64,000 nt of DNA, taken from positions 1 through 64,000 of the forward strand of contig CAWVRK010000009.1 of assembly GCA_963932955.1 (NCBI GenBank). The letters run 5' to 3'. Shown here piece by piece: positions 1 through 8,295 of this stretch (the stretch's first letter is position 1; each line of letters starts with the position of its first letter). The position numbers and the translations under genes are program-made. The notes below the pieces were generated by a model. It made no database searches, was not told the origin of the DNA, and saw nothing but the letters and a program-made list of their open reading frames with translations. Source of the stretch: Flavicella sp963932955 (GTDB lineage: Bacteria > Bacteroidota > Bacteroidia > Flavobacteriales > Flavobacteriaceae).

Positions 1-1997
1 CGCATTCAAACATCAGCAAAAAAGAATTGGCAAAACGCAATTTAGGTCAAGACATCCCGATTTTAATGAACTATTTACCATCTGTAGTTTCTTCTTCTGA
101 TGCAGGTGCTGGCGTAGGTTACACTTACATACGTGTACGTGGGTCTGATGCTTCACGTGTAAATGTTACCATCAACGGAATCCCATACAACGATGCCGAA
201 AGTCAAGGAACGTTTTGGGTAAACATGGGAGATTTTGCTTCTTCTGTTGAAAACTTACAATTGCAACGTGGTGTTGGTACGTCAACAAATGGATCTGGTG
301 CTTTTGGTGCAAGTCTAAATATTTTAACAGACGCTGTTTCTGAAGAGGCTGGTGGAGAAATTTCGAATTCTTTTGGGTCCTACGGAACAAGAAAACACAC
401 CGTAAAATTTACAACTGGAAAACTAAACAATCATTTTGAATTGGCGGGAAGAGTGTCTAAAATTAAATCTGACGGATACATCGACAGGGCTTCTTCAGAT
501 TTAACAACTTATTTTTTACAAGGAAGTTATACCGATGAAAACACCTTGATCAAGGCATTGGTTTTCGGAGGACACGAAAAAACTTACCAAGCGTGGTATG
601 GTATCGATGCGACTCAATTAAAAGAAAATCGCCGTCAAAACCCCTATACTTATGACAATGAGACTGACAACTATTGGCAAGATCATTACCAATTGCATTG
701 GAATGAAAAACTAGACAATAATTGGTCTACCAATATTGGTTTGAACTACACCCGTGGAAAAGGGTTCTTCGAACAATTTAAAGGAGAAAGTGCTACAAGC
801 AAATATAATGATGTTGTAGAAGCGACAACGACAACATGGGACGGAAAACCTGCCACAGATTTAATAGTAAGACGCTGGTTGGACAATCATTTCTATGTTG
901 TTAATGGGAATATTACATATAAAAAGGGTAGTTTCGAAATTATTTCTGGAGGTTCTTATAATAACTATACAGGGGATCATTTTGGAGAAGTCATTTGGGC
1001 AAAGCAGTTTGCGCCAACTGCAAACATTAGAGATCGTTATTATTTTAGTGATGCTACTAAAAATGATTTTAGCATATTTTCGAAAGCGACTTTCAATTTT
1101 ACTGACAACTTAATCGCGATGATTGATGTTCAAGGTAGGTTTATCAATTACAAAACTGATGGATTGACATCAGATAGAAATCCTTTAAATGTCAATAATA
1201 AATTTAATTTCTTTAATCCAAAGTTGGGATTGACCTATCTAATTGATGAAGAAAATAGCATTTACGCTTCCTACGCACGAGCAAACAGAGAGCCAAACCG
1301 AAGTGACTTTGAAAATGGTGAAACTGTGAAACACGAATCATTAAATGATTTTGAATTGGGTTGGCGTTTAAAAAACAACATCGTTCAACTAAATACAAAT
1401 TTGTATTGTATGATTTATGACAATCAATTAATTCAAACGGGAGGTTTGAATGATGTTGGTGAATATTTAAGAGAAAATGTAAAAGATAGTTATCGTGTTG
1501 GATTAGAAATTGATGCAAACGTAAAAGTTTCTAAAAAATTTAATATCAATCAAAATCTAACCATTAGTAGTAATAAAATCGAGAATTTTATTTTAGACAG
1601 AGACGGGGCTCAAAGAAATATTGGAACTACCAATATTGCTTTCTCGCCAAATATCATTGCTGGAAATACGCTGTCTTATAATCTCACAGAGAGCTTTCAA
1701 GTTTCTTTATTGTCGAAATTTGTGGGAGAGCAATACTTAAGCAACACAGATACTGAAGCCTCTAAACTTGAGAACTACTTTACAAGTGATTTGAATTTTA
1801 TCTATGAGTTAAAAACAAATTCGATTTTTAAATCTATTGTATTTTCAGGTGTTGTAAATAATATTTTTGACAAAGAATACGTAGACAGAGGTTATACTTA
1901 TTTAGATAATTGGACAGGACCAACTTCATTTGAAGTACAAGGGTACTATCCACAAGCAACAAGAAACTTTTTAGTAGGAATGACAATAAAATTCTAA
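1..1997 (+). CDS. TonB-dependent receptor, 5'-truncated by window edge
   Basis: Outer-membrane TonB-dependent transporter. The reading frame is open back to base 3, and the first visible residues (HSNISKKELAKRNLGQDIP) are the start of a plug domain, so the signal peptide and any carboxypeptidase-like domain lie outside the window. The plug runs to about residue 115 of the visible part and contains the usual RVRGSD and SINGIPYNDAES-like segments (here TINGIPYNDAES). The rest is a 22-strand-type beta barrel ending in a terminal aromatic strand (FLVGMTIKF). The substrate cannot be told from sequence. The next genes, on the opposite strand, take up ferrous iron, but convergent orientation gives no operon link. 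An internal TTG at 27 is not the true start. Confidence 0.93.
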   Translation, partial: HSNISKKELAKRNLGQDIPILMNYLPSVVSSSDAGAGVGYTYIRVRGSDASRVNVTINGIPYNDAESQGTFWVNMGDFASSVENLQLQRGVGTSTNGSGAFGASLNILTDAVSEEAGGEISNSFGSYGTRKHTVKFTTGKLNNHFELAGRVSKIKSDGYIDRASSDLTTYFLQGSYTDENTLIKALVFGGHEKTYQAWYGIDATQLKENRRQNPYTYDNETDNYWQDHYQLHWNEKLDNNWSTNIGLNYTRGKGFFEQFKGESATSKYNDVVEATTTTWDGKPATDLIVRRWLDNHFYVVNGNITYKKGSFEIISGGSYNNYTGDHFGEVIWAKQFAPTANIRDRYYFSDATKNDFSIFSKATFNFTDNLIAMIDVQGRFINYKTDGLTSDRNPLNVNNKFNFFNPKLGLTYLIDEENSIYASYARANREPNRSDFENGETVKHESLNDFELGWRLKNNIVQLNTNLYCMIYDNQLIQTGGLNDVGEYLRENVKDSYRVGLEIDANVKVSKKFNINQNLTISSNKIENFILDRDGAQRNIGTTNIAFSPNIIAGNTLSYNLTESFQVSLLSKFVGEQYLSNTDTEASKLENYFTSDLNFIYELKTNSIFKSIVFSGVVNNIFDKEYVDRGYTYLDNWTGPTSFEVQGYYPQATRNFLVGMTIKF

Positions 1998-2015
1998 CCA
2001 AAACACAAGCAATCA

Positions 2016-2049
2016 AAAACCCCAACAAACATGAGTTTGTTGGGGTTTT
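2016..2049 (+). terminator. Rho-independent terminator after the receptor
   Basis: A perfect 15-bp inverted repeat (arms 2016-2030 and 2035-2049) encloses the 4-nt loop ATGA. The arms begin with A4 and end with T4 around a CCCC/GGGG core, so it can act in both directions between the receptor and the convergent feo genes. Confidence 0.85.
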
Positions 2050-2094
2050 ATATTTTATAAACTCTTTTCGAATCGTTGGTTACTTCTCAGTGGA

Positions 2095-2214
2095 TTAATG
2101 ACATCCACAATCGGTATCACAATTTCCCTTATGCTTTCCTTTGAAAATAAATTTTCGAAGAAGATACAGGACTGCCAAACCCAGTGATATATATATAAGA
2201 ATCTCTTGCAACAT
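2095..2214 (-). CDS. FeoB-associated Cys-rich membrane protein, 39 aa
   Basis: Small protein read directly from the minus strand: ATG at 2214, TAA at 2095, 39 residues. Residues 4-19 form one hydrophobic helix (EILIYISLGLAVLYLL), followed by a basic stretch (RKFIFKGKHKGN) and a Cys/His-rich tail with C32, C36, C38 and H39. This layout, together with its place 7 bp after feoB, matches the FeoB-associated Cys-rich membrane protein family. It probably sits beside FeoB in the inner membrane; binding or sensing of iron by the tail is inference. It is too short for ordinary ORF length cut-offs and easily missed. Confidence 0.85.
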   Translation of the reverse strand: MLQEILIYISLGLAVLYLLRKFIFKGKHKGNCDTDCGCH

Positions 2215-2221
2215 CAGAATA

Positions 2222-4324
2222 TTATTTCAAGATTACAAAGGTAATCAAAGCGGAAACATAGGCCAAAAGTCCCATTCCTACCAATTGTAGCATGGGCCAT
2301 TTCCAAGATTTTGTTTCTCTTTTTACAATCGCCAGGGTTCCCATACACTGCATCGCGAAAGCATAAAACACCAAAAGCGACATGCCGGCTGGGAAATTAA
2401 ATCTTTTTTCTTTGGTGATCGGATTTATTTCTGCTGCCATACGTTGTTTGATGGTTCCTTCATCATCAGAGCCCACACTGTAAATGGTGGACAAAGTCCC
2501 GATAAAGACTTCTCGCGCAGCAAAAGAACTGATCAATGCAATCCCTATTTTCCAGTCGTAGCCCAAAGGAGCAATCGCCGGTTCTATCAATTTTCCCATC
2601 ACCCCTATATAAGAATGCTCGAGTTTGTAGGAGGCGATTTCCTGGTCCAATGCTTCCTCTGAAATCCCCGAATCCGAAAACTGCTCGGTCACCTGTTGGG
2701 TCGCATTTTTAAAGTCTCTATTTCCGTTGGAAGCCAAAAACCACAAGACGATGGAAATGGCCAAAATAATTTTTCCAGCACCCAGCACAAAGGCTTTTGT
2801 CTTTTCAACCACCTCGAAGATAATATTCTTTACAGAAGGCAACTTATAATTGGGCATTTCTACGATAAAAAAAGTTTTGCTTTCGACTTTCAACACCTTG
2901 TTGAGCACATAGGCAGCAAGCAAGGCCGCAGCAAATCCGAGAATATACAAGGACATCAATACCAATCCTTGCAGACTAAACAGTCCTAAAATCCGGGTTT
3001 CGGGAATGATCAAAGCGATGATGATGGCATATACAGGCAGCCGCGCAGAACAGGTAGTGAAAGGCGTTACCAAAATGGTAATCAATCTGTCTTTCCATCC
3101 CGCGATGTTGCGTGTCGCCATGATCGCCGGAATGGCACAGGCCGTCCCTGAAATCAAGGGAATCACACTTTTGCCACTCATCCCATAGCGCCGCATGATT
3201 TTGTCCATCAAAAAGACCACGCGACTCATATAACCAGTCTCCTCTAAAATGGCCACAAATAAAAACAAAATAGCGATTTGTGGTATAAAAATAACAATGC
3301 CTCCGATGCCAGGAATGATGCCTTCAGAAATCAAATTGGTCAACACTCCTTCGGGAAGGCTGTGTTTGACTGTTTTACTTAAATTTGAGAAAAACCCGTC
3401 GATCCAATCCATCGGAAGTGAAGCCCAGTCAAAAACCGATTGAAATACCAAGAGCAAAATGCCCACGAAAATCACATAGCCAAAAATGCGGTGTGTCAAC
3501 ACCTTGTCCAAGCGGCTGCGCAAGTCTTTGGCTTTGGAAGGGTCAACAAGATACGTTCTCTTTAAAATATCATTGATAAACTTGTAGCGGTAAATGGTCT
3601 CCTTGTGTTGGTATTTTTTTACCTTTTTAGGGTCTTTCTTAAAAGATGCCAAAATCCGTCTTGAAGTTTTGGATACAAAAGAGGCTTCTTGTTTTTGCGT
3701 CAACAAGAGCCAAGACTTGTAGAGTGGGAATTCTTTCAAACTGTTTTTAAGCTCGTTGAAATAGGCAACGTCAATTTTTCCAGAAATTTGAAAAGGGATT
3801 TCACGAGGAACTTCTTGGTAGTTGACGATGGCTTGCTTCAAATCCTCAATACCTTCCTTCTTACGGGCAGAAATCAAGACAATCTCGGTCTTCAAGGCTT
3901 CTTTTAGTTTTTTGAGGTCTATTGATATGCCTTTTCGATCCATCTGATCGGCCATGTTGATGACCAAAATTGCAGGTATTTTCAAATCTTGTACCTGGGT
4001 AAAAAGAAACAAGTTTCTTTTGATATTTTCTACTTCGGCGACCACCACCACCAAATCCGGATAGTCTTTGCTGTCCGTGTCTAAAAGTGTCTCTAAAACA
4101 ATGCTCTCATCCAAAGAATTCGGATTGATGCTGTAGGTCCCTGGAAGGTCTGTTATCTGCGCAAGCGTTCCATCAGGCAACTTGCAACCTCCTTGTTTTT
4201 TGTCGACCGTAATCCCCGGATAATTCCCGACTTTTTGGGTCATGCCCGTCAATTGGTTGAAGAGCGAGGTTTTTCCTGTATTGGGATTCCCAACCAAGGC
4301 AATCTTGATTTTTTTAGAACTCAT
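2222..4324 (-). CDS. feoB: Ferrous iron transporter B
   Basis: Inner-membrane Fe(II) transporter with an N-terminal G protein domain, 700 residues. The G1 loop GNPNTGKTS lies at residues 12-20, followed by G3 (DLPGTYS) and G4 (NMAD). The second half is polytopic and carries two gate-like repeats, with the FeoB-typical SGTACAIPAIMATR in the first and REVFIGTLSTIYS in the second. The frame is open further upstream (to 4390), but ATG 4324, giving MSSKKIKIALVG, fits the family N terminus and overlaps the feoA stop by 11 bp, as expected for coupled translation. It forms one unit with feoA upstream and the Cys-rich small protein downstream. Confidence 0.96.
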   Translation of the reverse strand: MSSKKIKIALVGNPNTGKTSLFNQLTGMTQKVGNYPGITVDKKQGGCKLPDGTLAQITDLPGTYSINPNSLDESIVLETLLDTDSKDYPDLVVVVAEVENIKRNLFLFTQVQDLKIPAILVINMADQMDRKGISIDLKKLKEALKTEIVLISARKKEGIEDLKQAIVNYQEVPREIPFQISGKIDVAYFNELKNSLKEFPLYKSWLLLTQKQEASFVSKTSRRILASFKKDPKKVKKYQHKETIYRYKFINDILKRTYLVDPSKAKDLRSRLDKVLTHRIFGYVIFVGILLLVFQSVFDWASLPMDWIDGFFSNLSKTVKHSLPEGVLTNLISEGIIPGIGGIVIFIPQIAILFLFVAILEETGYMSRVVFLMDKIMRRYGMSGKSVIPLISGTACAIPAIMATRNIAGWKDRLITILVTPFTTCSARLPVYAIIIALIIPETRILGLFSLQGLVLMSLYILGFAAALLAAYVLNKVLKVESKTFFIVEMPNYKLPSVKNIIFEVVEKTKAFVLGAGKIILAISIVLWFLASNGNRDFKNATQQVTEQFSDSGISEEALDQEIASYKLEHSYIGVMGKLIEPAIAPLGYDWKIGIALISSFAAREVFIGTLSTIYSVGSDDEGTIKQRMAAEINPITKEKRFNFPAGMSLLVFYAFAMQCMGTLAIVKRETKSWKWPMLQLVGMGLLAYVSALITFVILK

Positions 4325-4556
4325 CACAAAGGCGTTTGGTGAGTACGATGCGTTCAGCGGTTTCTCTTCGGATGGCAAAATGACTTCCATTTACATGGAT
4401 GTACATCGGATCTTTCATGGGAGCAGCTTGAACCAGAGTAACCTGTTTTCCGGGAAGGCATCCCATTTCCATCAAAGCCAATGGAATTTCGTCAAAAGAC
4501 AAGGACTCGATTGTTCCCTGTTCTCCTCTGTGTAAATCTGCAACGGTATGTGACAA
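4314..4556 (-). CDS. feoA: FeoA domain protein
   Basis: Cytosolic SH3-like partner of FeoB, 80 residues, close to the usual FeoA length. The hallmark segment MEMGCLPGKQVTLVQAAPMKDP, seen around residues 31-52, matches the FeoA core (small beta-barrel, GxxxG-type turn). It is needed for Fe(II) uptake, probably by regulating FeoB. It lies directly upstream of feoB with overlapping ends. A -7 promoter element at 4582-4589 and a palindrome at 4595-4609 precede it. Confidence 0.93.
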   Translation of the reverse strand: MSHTVADLHRGEQGTIESLSFDEIPLALMEMGCLPGKQVTLVQAAPMKDPMYIHVNGSHFAIRRETAERIVLTKRLCDEF

Positions 4557-4581
4557 CTGAACTCTTTTTTAATGTAAAGAA

Positions 4582-4589
4582 CAAAGATA
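4582..4589 (-). promoter_or_regulatory. -7 promoter element of feoAB
   Basis: On the minus strand this reads TATCTTTG, an exact match to the Bacteroidetes -7 consensus TAnnTTTG. Its last base lies 26 nt from the feoA ATG. No clear -33 TTG is seen; that position is partly taken by the palindrome at 4595-4609. Confidence 0.6.
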
Positions 4590-4594
4590 CCAAA

Positions 4595-4609
4595 TTAGAA
4601 TCATTCTAA
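4595..4609 (-). promoter_or_regulatory. Candidate iron-responsive operator upstream of feoA
   Basis: TTAGAAT-C-ATTCTAA is a perfect 7-1-7 palindrome ending 5 nt upstream of the -7 element, so a bound dimer would block the promoter. The TTAG...CTAA ends resemble operators of DtxR/MntR-type metal repressors more than a classical Fur box. No regulator gene is in the window; the role is inferred. Confidence 0.45.
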
Positions 4610-4625
4610 GGAGCGCATCGGAAGA

Positions 4626-5297
4626 TTACTTTTCCTTTTTCAAAAGCGCAATGTCTGTGAGGATGCGTTGGATCTCTTTGGGATCGGTGCCGTCGTAATA
4701 ACCCCGAATGCGTTTTTTTTGATCGACCAAGACAAATTGTTCGGTGTGGATAAAATCTTGTTCGCCTCCATCTCCTTCGTCCAAGACCGCAAAATAACTT
4801 TTGCGTGCCAAGTCGTAAATCTGTTTTTTAGGTCCTGTTACCAAATGCCACTTTGCAGCGAGCACGCCTTTGTTTTCGGCATAGCGTTTTAAGACGGGAA
4901 CACTGTCCAATACCGGCGTTACAGAATGGGAAAGCAACAAAACCTCCTCATCGTTTAAAAACGCATTTTGCAAAGCGTACATATGGGTGGTCATCAGAGG
5001 ACAAATGGTTCCGCAACGGGTAAAAAAGAAATCCGCCACATAGATTTTATTATCAAAAGTCGCTTGGGTGACTGTTGCTCCATTTTGATTGACCAACTCG
5101 AAATCGGAAATTTTATGGTTCTTTTTGACGTGGTGCAAAGAGGCATCTACCAAACGTGGATTTACATCTACAGGGCTAAACACTGGTAGCCTTTCTTCAG
5201 GAGTCAACAGACGGTAAAAGGTGTAAATCCCCAAGACGCTAAACAAGAACATCACAAGAAGCGTGGGAATGGATTTTTGAAAGGAATTGTTTGCCAT
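4626..5297 (-). CDS. SCO1/SenC/PrrC family copper chaperone-like protein
   Basis: Membrane-anchored thioredoxin-fold protein of the SCO family, 223 residues. An N-terminal helix at about residues 10-29 anchors it, and the rest faces the periplasm. The copper-binding residues are present: C95 and C99 in CGTIC, and H184 in FIHTEQF. The family helps insert copper into cytochrome c oxidase or acts as a thiol-disulfide protein. The frame is open to 5327, but ATG 5297 (MANNSFQK) places the helix correctly. It lies 69 bp upstream of feoA on the same strand, but feo appears to have its own promoter. Confidence 0.9.
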   Translation of the reverse strand: MANNSFQKSIPTLLVMFLFSVLGIYTFYRLLTPEERLPVFSPVDVNPRLVDASLHHVKKNHKISDFELVNQNGATVTQATFDNKIYVADFFFTRCGTICPLMTTHMYALQNAFLNDEEVLLLSHSVTPVLDSVPVLKRYAENKGVLAAKWHLVTGPKKQIYDLARKSYFAVLDEGDGGEQDFIHTEQFVLVDQKKRIRGYYDGTDPKEIQRILTDIALLKKEK

Positions 5298-5429
5298 ATT
5301 CGGCAAAATTACACATTCCGAAACCAACTTTTTGCGTTTTGTTTTAAAAATTCAAAGCAGTGCTTGCAATTTTAACTTTTTTGAAAAGAAAGTTTCCAAC
5401 ATTGGACTTCCCAAATTTATTTAATATTG

Positions 5430-5437
5430 TACATTTG
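5430..5437 (+). promoter_or_regulatory. -7 promoter element of rseP
   Basis: TACATTTG matches TAnnTTTG exactly; its final G is 25 nt before the ATG at 5462. A TTG at 5402-5404 is 25 nt upstream, rather far for a -33 element. Confidence 0.5.
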
Positions 5438-5461
5438 CTTGAATTTATTCTAAAAAAGCGC

Positions 5462-6802
5462 ATGGAAGTTTTTATCAAAGCAACACAATTCCTTTTAAGT
5501 TTGTCCTTGCTCATCGTCTTACACGAACTGGGGCATTTTATCCCAGCAAAAATATTCAAAACACGGGTCGAAAAATTCTACTTGTTTTTTGACTACAAGT
5601 TTTCCATTTTCAAAAAGAAAATCGGAGACACCGTCTATGGCATTGGATGGATTCCACTGGGAGGCTATGTAAAAATATCGGGCATGGTCGACGAGAGCAT
5701 GGACACAGAACAACTCAAACAACCTGCCCAACCTTGGGAATTTCGCTCGAAACCGGCATGGCAGCGTTTGATCATCATGTTGGGAGGGGTCATCGTCAAT
5801 TTTATTTTGGGCTTTGCCATCTATATTTTGATGCTCTTTACTTGGGGCGAAAGTTATTTGGCGAACGAAAGCCTAGAAGATGGGATTTGGGTCACCGACT
5901 CCTTGGGTTATGAATTGGGTTTGCAGACAGGAGACAAAATAAAAAGTGTTGACGGCAACGCCATCAAAGCTTTTTCCAGCCTTCCTGGCGAGTTTGTAAA
6001 CGGCAATGAATTTGTCATCGAACGCAACGGAACAACCCTTGCAAAAGAAATTCCTGTCGACTTTATCTCCAAGCTAATCTCCAATGGAAAAGGCCCCTTT
6101 ATCCGGCCGAGAATCCCCTTCGTGGTGGGTGGATTTTCCGAAACCTCGGCCAACAAAGAAAGTGGTTTGCAAGCCAAAGATTTGGTCGTGGGCATCGACG
6201 GAACCCCAATAAAATATTACGACGAAGCCAAAGCGGTCTTGGACGCTTCTAAAAACACCGCGGTTGTCCTTTCAATAAAACGCGGCGAAACCCTACAAGA
6301 CATTCCGGTTCAATTGGATGCTGAAGGAAAGATTGGCATTTATTTTGGCAACCTCTCTTCCAAAGACATGGAAAAGCTGGGCTACTACAGATTGGAAACC
6401 CAAACTTTTAGTTTGTTGGAAGCCATTCCTGCAGGGACAGCAAAAGGGGTGCAAACCTTAACGAGCTATGTCAAACAACTTAAAAAAGTATTCAACCCAG
6501 AAACGGGTGCTTACAAAGGATTGGGTGGTTTTATCTCAATTGGTAGTATTTTCCCCTCCACTTGGAGCTGGGAGGCTTTCTGGAACATCACCGCCTTCTT
6601 GTCGATCATGTTGGGCTTTATGAACTTGTTGCCAATTCCCGCTTTGGACGGTGGACATGTAGTATTTACACTCTATGAAATGATCACAGGAAGAAAGCCC
6701 AGTGACAAGTTTTTAGAAGTAGCCCAAGTGACGGGATTTGTTATTTTGATGGCCTTGTTGCTCTTTGCCAACGCCAACGATGTGATCAAACTTTTCAATT
6801 AA
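5462..6802 (+). CDS. rseP: RIP metalloprotease, site-2 protease family
   Basis: Intramembrane zinc metalloprotease of the RseP/S2P (M50) family, 446 residues. It cleaves membrane-spanning anti-sigma factors and leftover signal peptides. The catalytic HELGH is at residues 21-25 inside the first transmembrane helix. Two PDZ domains follow (around LQTGDKIKSVDG and LQAKDLVVGIDG), and the C-terminal zinc-ligand motif is seen in NLLPIPALDGGH. An earlier in-frame start at 5360 would add 34 residues and place the promoter element inside the gene, so ATG 5462 (MEVFIKATQ) is preferred. It ends before a strong terminator and seems to be transcribed alone. Confidence 0.95.
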   Translation: MEVFIKATQFLLSLSLLIVLHELGHFIPAKIFKTRVEKFYLFFDYKFSIFKKKIGDTVYGIGWIPLGGYVKISGMVDESMDTEQLKQPAQPWEFRSKPAWQRLIIMLGGVIVNFILGFAIYILMLFTWGESYLANESLEDGIWVTDSLGYELGLQTGDKIKSVDGNAIKAFSSLPGEFVNGNEFVIERNGTTLAKEIPVDFISKLISNGKGPFIRPRIPFVVGGFSETSANKESGLQAKDLVVGIDGTPIKYYDEAKAVLDASKNTAVVLSIKRGETLQDIPVQLDAEGKIGIYFGNLSSKDMEKLGYYRLETQTFSLLEAIPAGTAKGVQTLTSYVKQLKKVFNPETGAYKGLGGFISIGSIFPSTWSWEAFWNITAFLSIMLGFMNLLPIPALDGGHVVFTLYEMITGRKPSDKFLEVAQVTGFVILMALLLFANANDVIKLFN

Positions 6803-6843
6803 AAAATTGCTATTTCACTTTAAAAAACACTTGTACAAATTTT

Positions 6844-6875
6844 AAAAAAAGCATTCCAATTGGAATGCTTTTTTT
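6844..6875 (+). terminator. Rho-independent terminator after rseP
   Basis: An 18-bp perfect palindrome (6851-6868, GCATTCCAATTGGAATGC) is flanked by A7 on the left and T7 on the right, giving a strong terminator usable in both directions. Confidence 0.85.
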
Positions 6876-6981
6876 GGTTTCTGTGAAAAACTCATTTTTT
6901 TATTTCGTTGAAAAGCACCAACTTTGAATCGCTACCAAGCCTATTGCATTGGCAACCTTCACCCTTCACTAACTCTCAAGA

Positions 6982-8259
6982 ATGATGAATACACCCCAAG
7001 AACACATTGCATTGGAAAACAAATACGGAGCTCACAACTACCACCCCCTTCCTGTAGTACTTTCCAAAGGAAAAGGGGTGTTTGTATGGGATGTAGCAGG
7101 TAAAAAATACTACGACTTTTTGGCGGCCTATTCAGCAGTCAACCAAGGACATTGCCACCCTGAGATCACCAAAGTATTGGTCGAGCAAGCACAACAATTG
7201 ACCCTGACTTCAAGAGCTTTTTACAACGACAAACTGGGGCCTTACGAGAAATTCACGGCCAATTATTTTGGTTTCGACAAACTGTTGCCCATGAATACGG
7301 GAGCGGAAGCGGTGGAAACTGCTATCAAAATCGCACGCAAATGGGGCTATGAAAAAAAAGGCATTCCTACGAACAAGGCAAAAATCATTGTCTGTGAAAA
7401 TAATTTCCACGGACGTACAACGACCATTATCTCTTTTTCGAACGACCCGGTTGCCAATGAAAATTTTGGGCCCTATACGCCCGGTTTTGTGAAAATCCCC
7501 TACAACGATGTCGAAGCCTTGAAAGCTGTCTTGCAAGCGGAAACAAATACCGTTGGTTTTTTAGTTGAACCCATCCAAGGAGAAGCAGGAATTTTTCCTC
7601 CCTCTGATTCCTATATGGAAAGTGTCAAAAATCTGTGTTCCCAACACGATGTCCTATTCATGGCCGATGAAATTCAAACGGGCATTGCGAGAACGGGAAG
7701 TCTCCTTGCCGTTTGTGGAAACTGCACCTGTAAAAATCACTGTGAAAGACAAAACAGCTACCAACGACCCGATGTATTGATCTTAGGAAAAGCACTGAGT
7801 GGAGGTACTTATCCGGTAAGTGCTGTCTTGGCAGACGATGCCGTGATGCATGTCATCCAACCAGGGCAACACGGAAGTACGTTTGGAGGCAATCCAATTG
7901 CTGCGGTAGTAGCTACCAAAGCACTGGAAATAGTCGCTCAGGAACACTTAATCCAAAATGCACGGCACCTTGGAAAGCTGTTTCGAAGTGAGATGGAGGC
8001 ATTTAAAAAAGGTTCTAAAACAATCAAAGAAGTGAGAGGGCGCGGTCTCCTAAATGCCATTGAAATCAACGATAGCCCAGAAAGCTCAACGGCTTGGAAG
8101 ATCTGTGTGGCCTTGATGGAAAACGGTTTGTTGGCAAAACCTACACATGGAAACATCATTCGCTTTACGCCTCCTTTGGTAATGACCGAAACTCAAATGA
8201 AGGAATGCATTGAATTGATTATTGGTACCTTAAAATCTTTTGAATACAAAATTGGTTAA
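6982..8259 (+). CDS. rocD: Ornithine--oxo-acid aminotransferase
   Basis: PLP-dependent class III aminotransferase, 425 residues, converting ornithine and 2-oxoglutarate to glutamate semialdehyde and glutamate in arginine/proline metabolism. The N terminus (ENKYGAHNYHPLP) is typical of ornithine aminotransferase. The PLP lysine is K270 in LGKALSGGTYP, and MNTGAEAVETA and ADEIQTGIARTG line the cofactor pocket. Between these lies a cysteine-rich insert, C245-x2-C248-x-C250-x3-C254, absent from the best-known enzymes (see findings). Two ATGs lie in tandem at 6982 and 6985. It is a single gene, convergent with recJ. Confidence 0.93.
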   Translation: MMNTPQEHIALENKYGAHNYHPLPVVLSKGKGVFVWDVAGKKYYDFLAAYSAVNQGHCHPEITKVLVEQAQQLTLTSRAFYNDKLGPYEKFTANYFGFDKLLPMNTGAEAVETAIKIARKWGYEKKGIPTNKAKIIVCENNFHGRTTTIISFSNDPVANENFGPYTPGFVKIPYNDVEALKAVLQAETNTVGFLVEPIQGEAGIFPPSDSYMESVKNLCSQHDVLFMADEIQTGIARTGSLLAVCGNCTCKNHCERQNSYQRPDVLILGKALSGGTYPVSAVLADDAVMHVIQPGQHGSTFGGNPIAAVVATKALEIVAQEHLIQNARHLGKLFRSEMEAFKKGSKTIKEVRGRGLLNAIEINDSPESSTAWKICVALMENGLLAKPTHGNIIRFTPPLVMTETQMKECIELIIGTLKSFEYKIG

Positions 8260-8295
8260 ACCGAAATGCTTCTTCAAAAGAGAACTCCTTTCGAG

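Noticed and set aside
27..29. TTG as start of the first receptor
   Set aside because: The frame is open to base 3, and the residues before it match the plug domain, so the gene starts outside the window.
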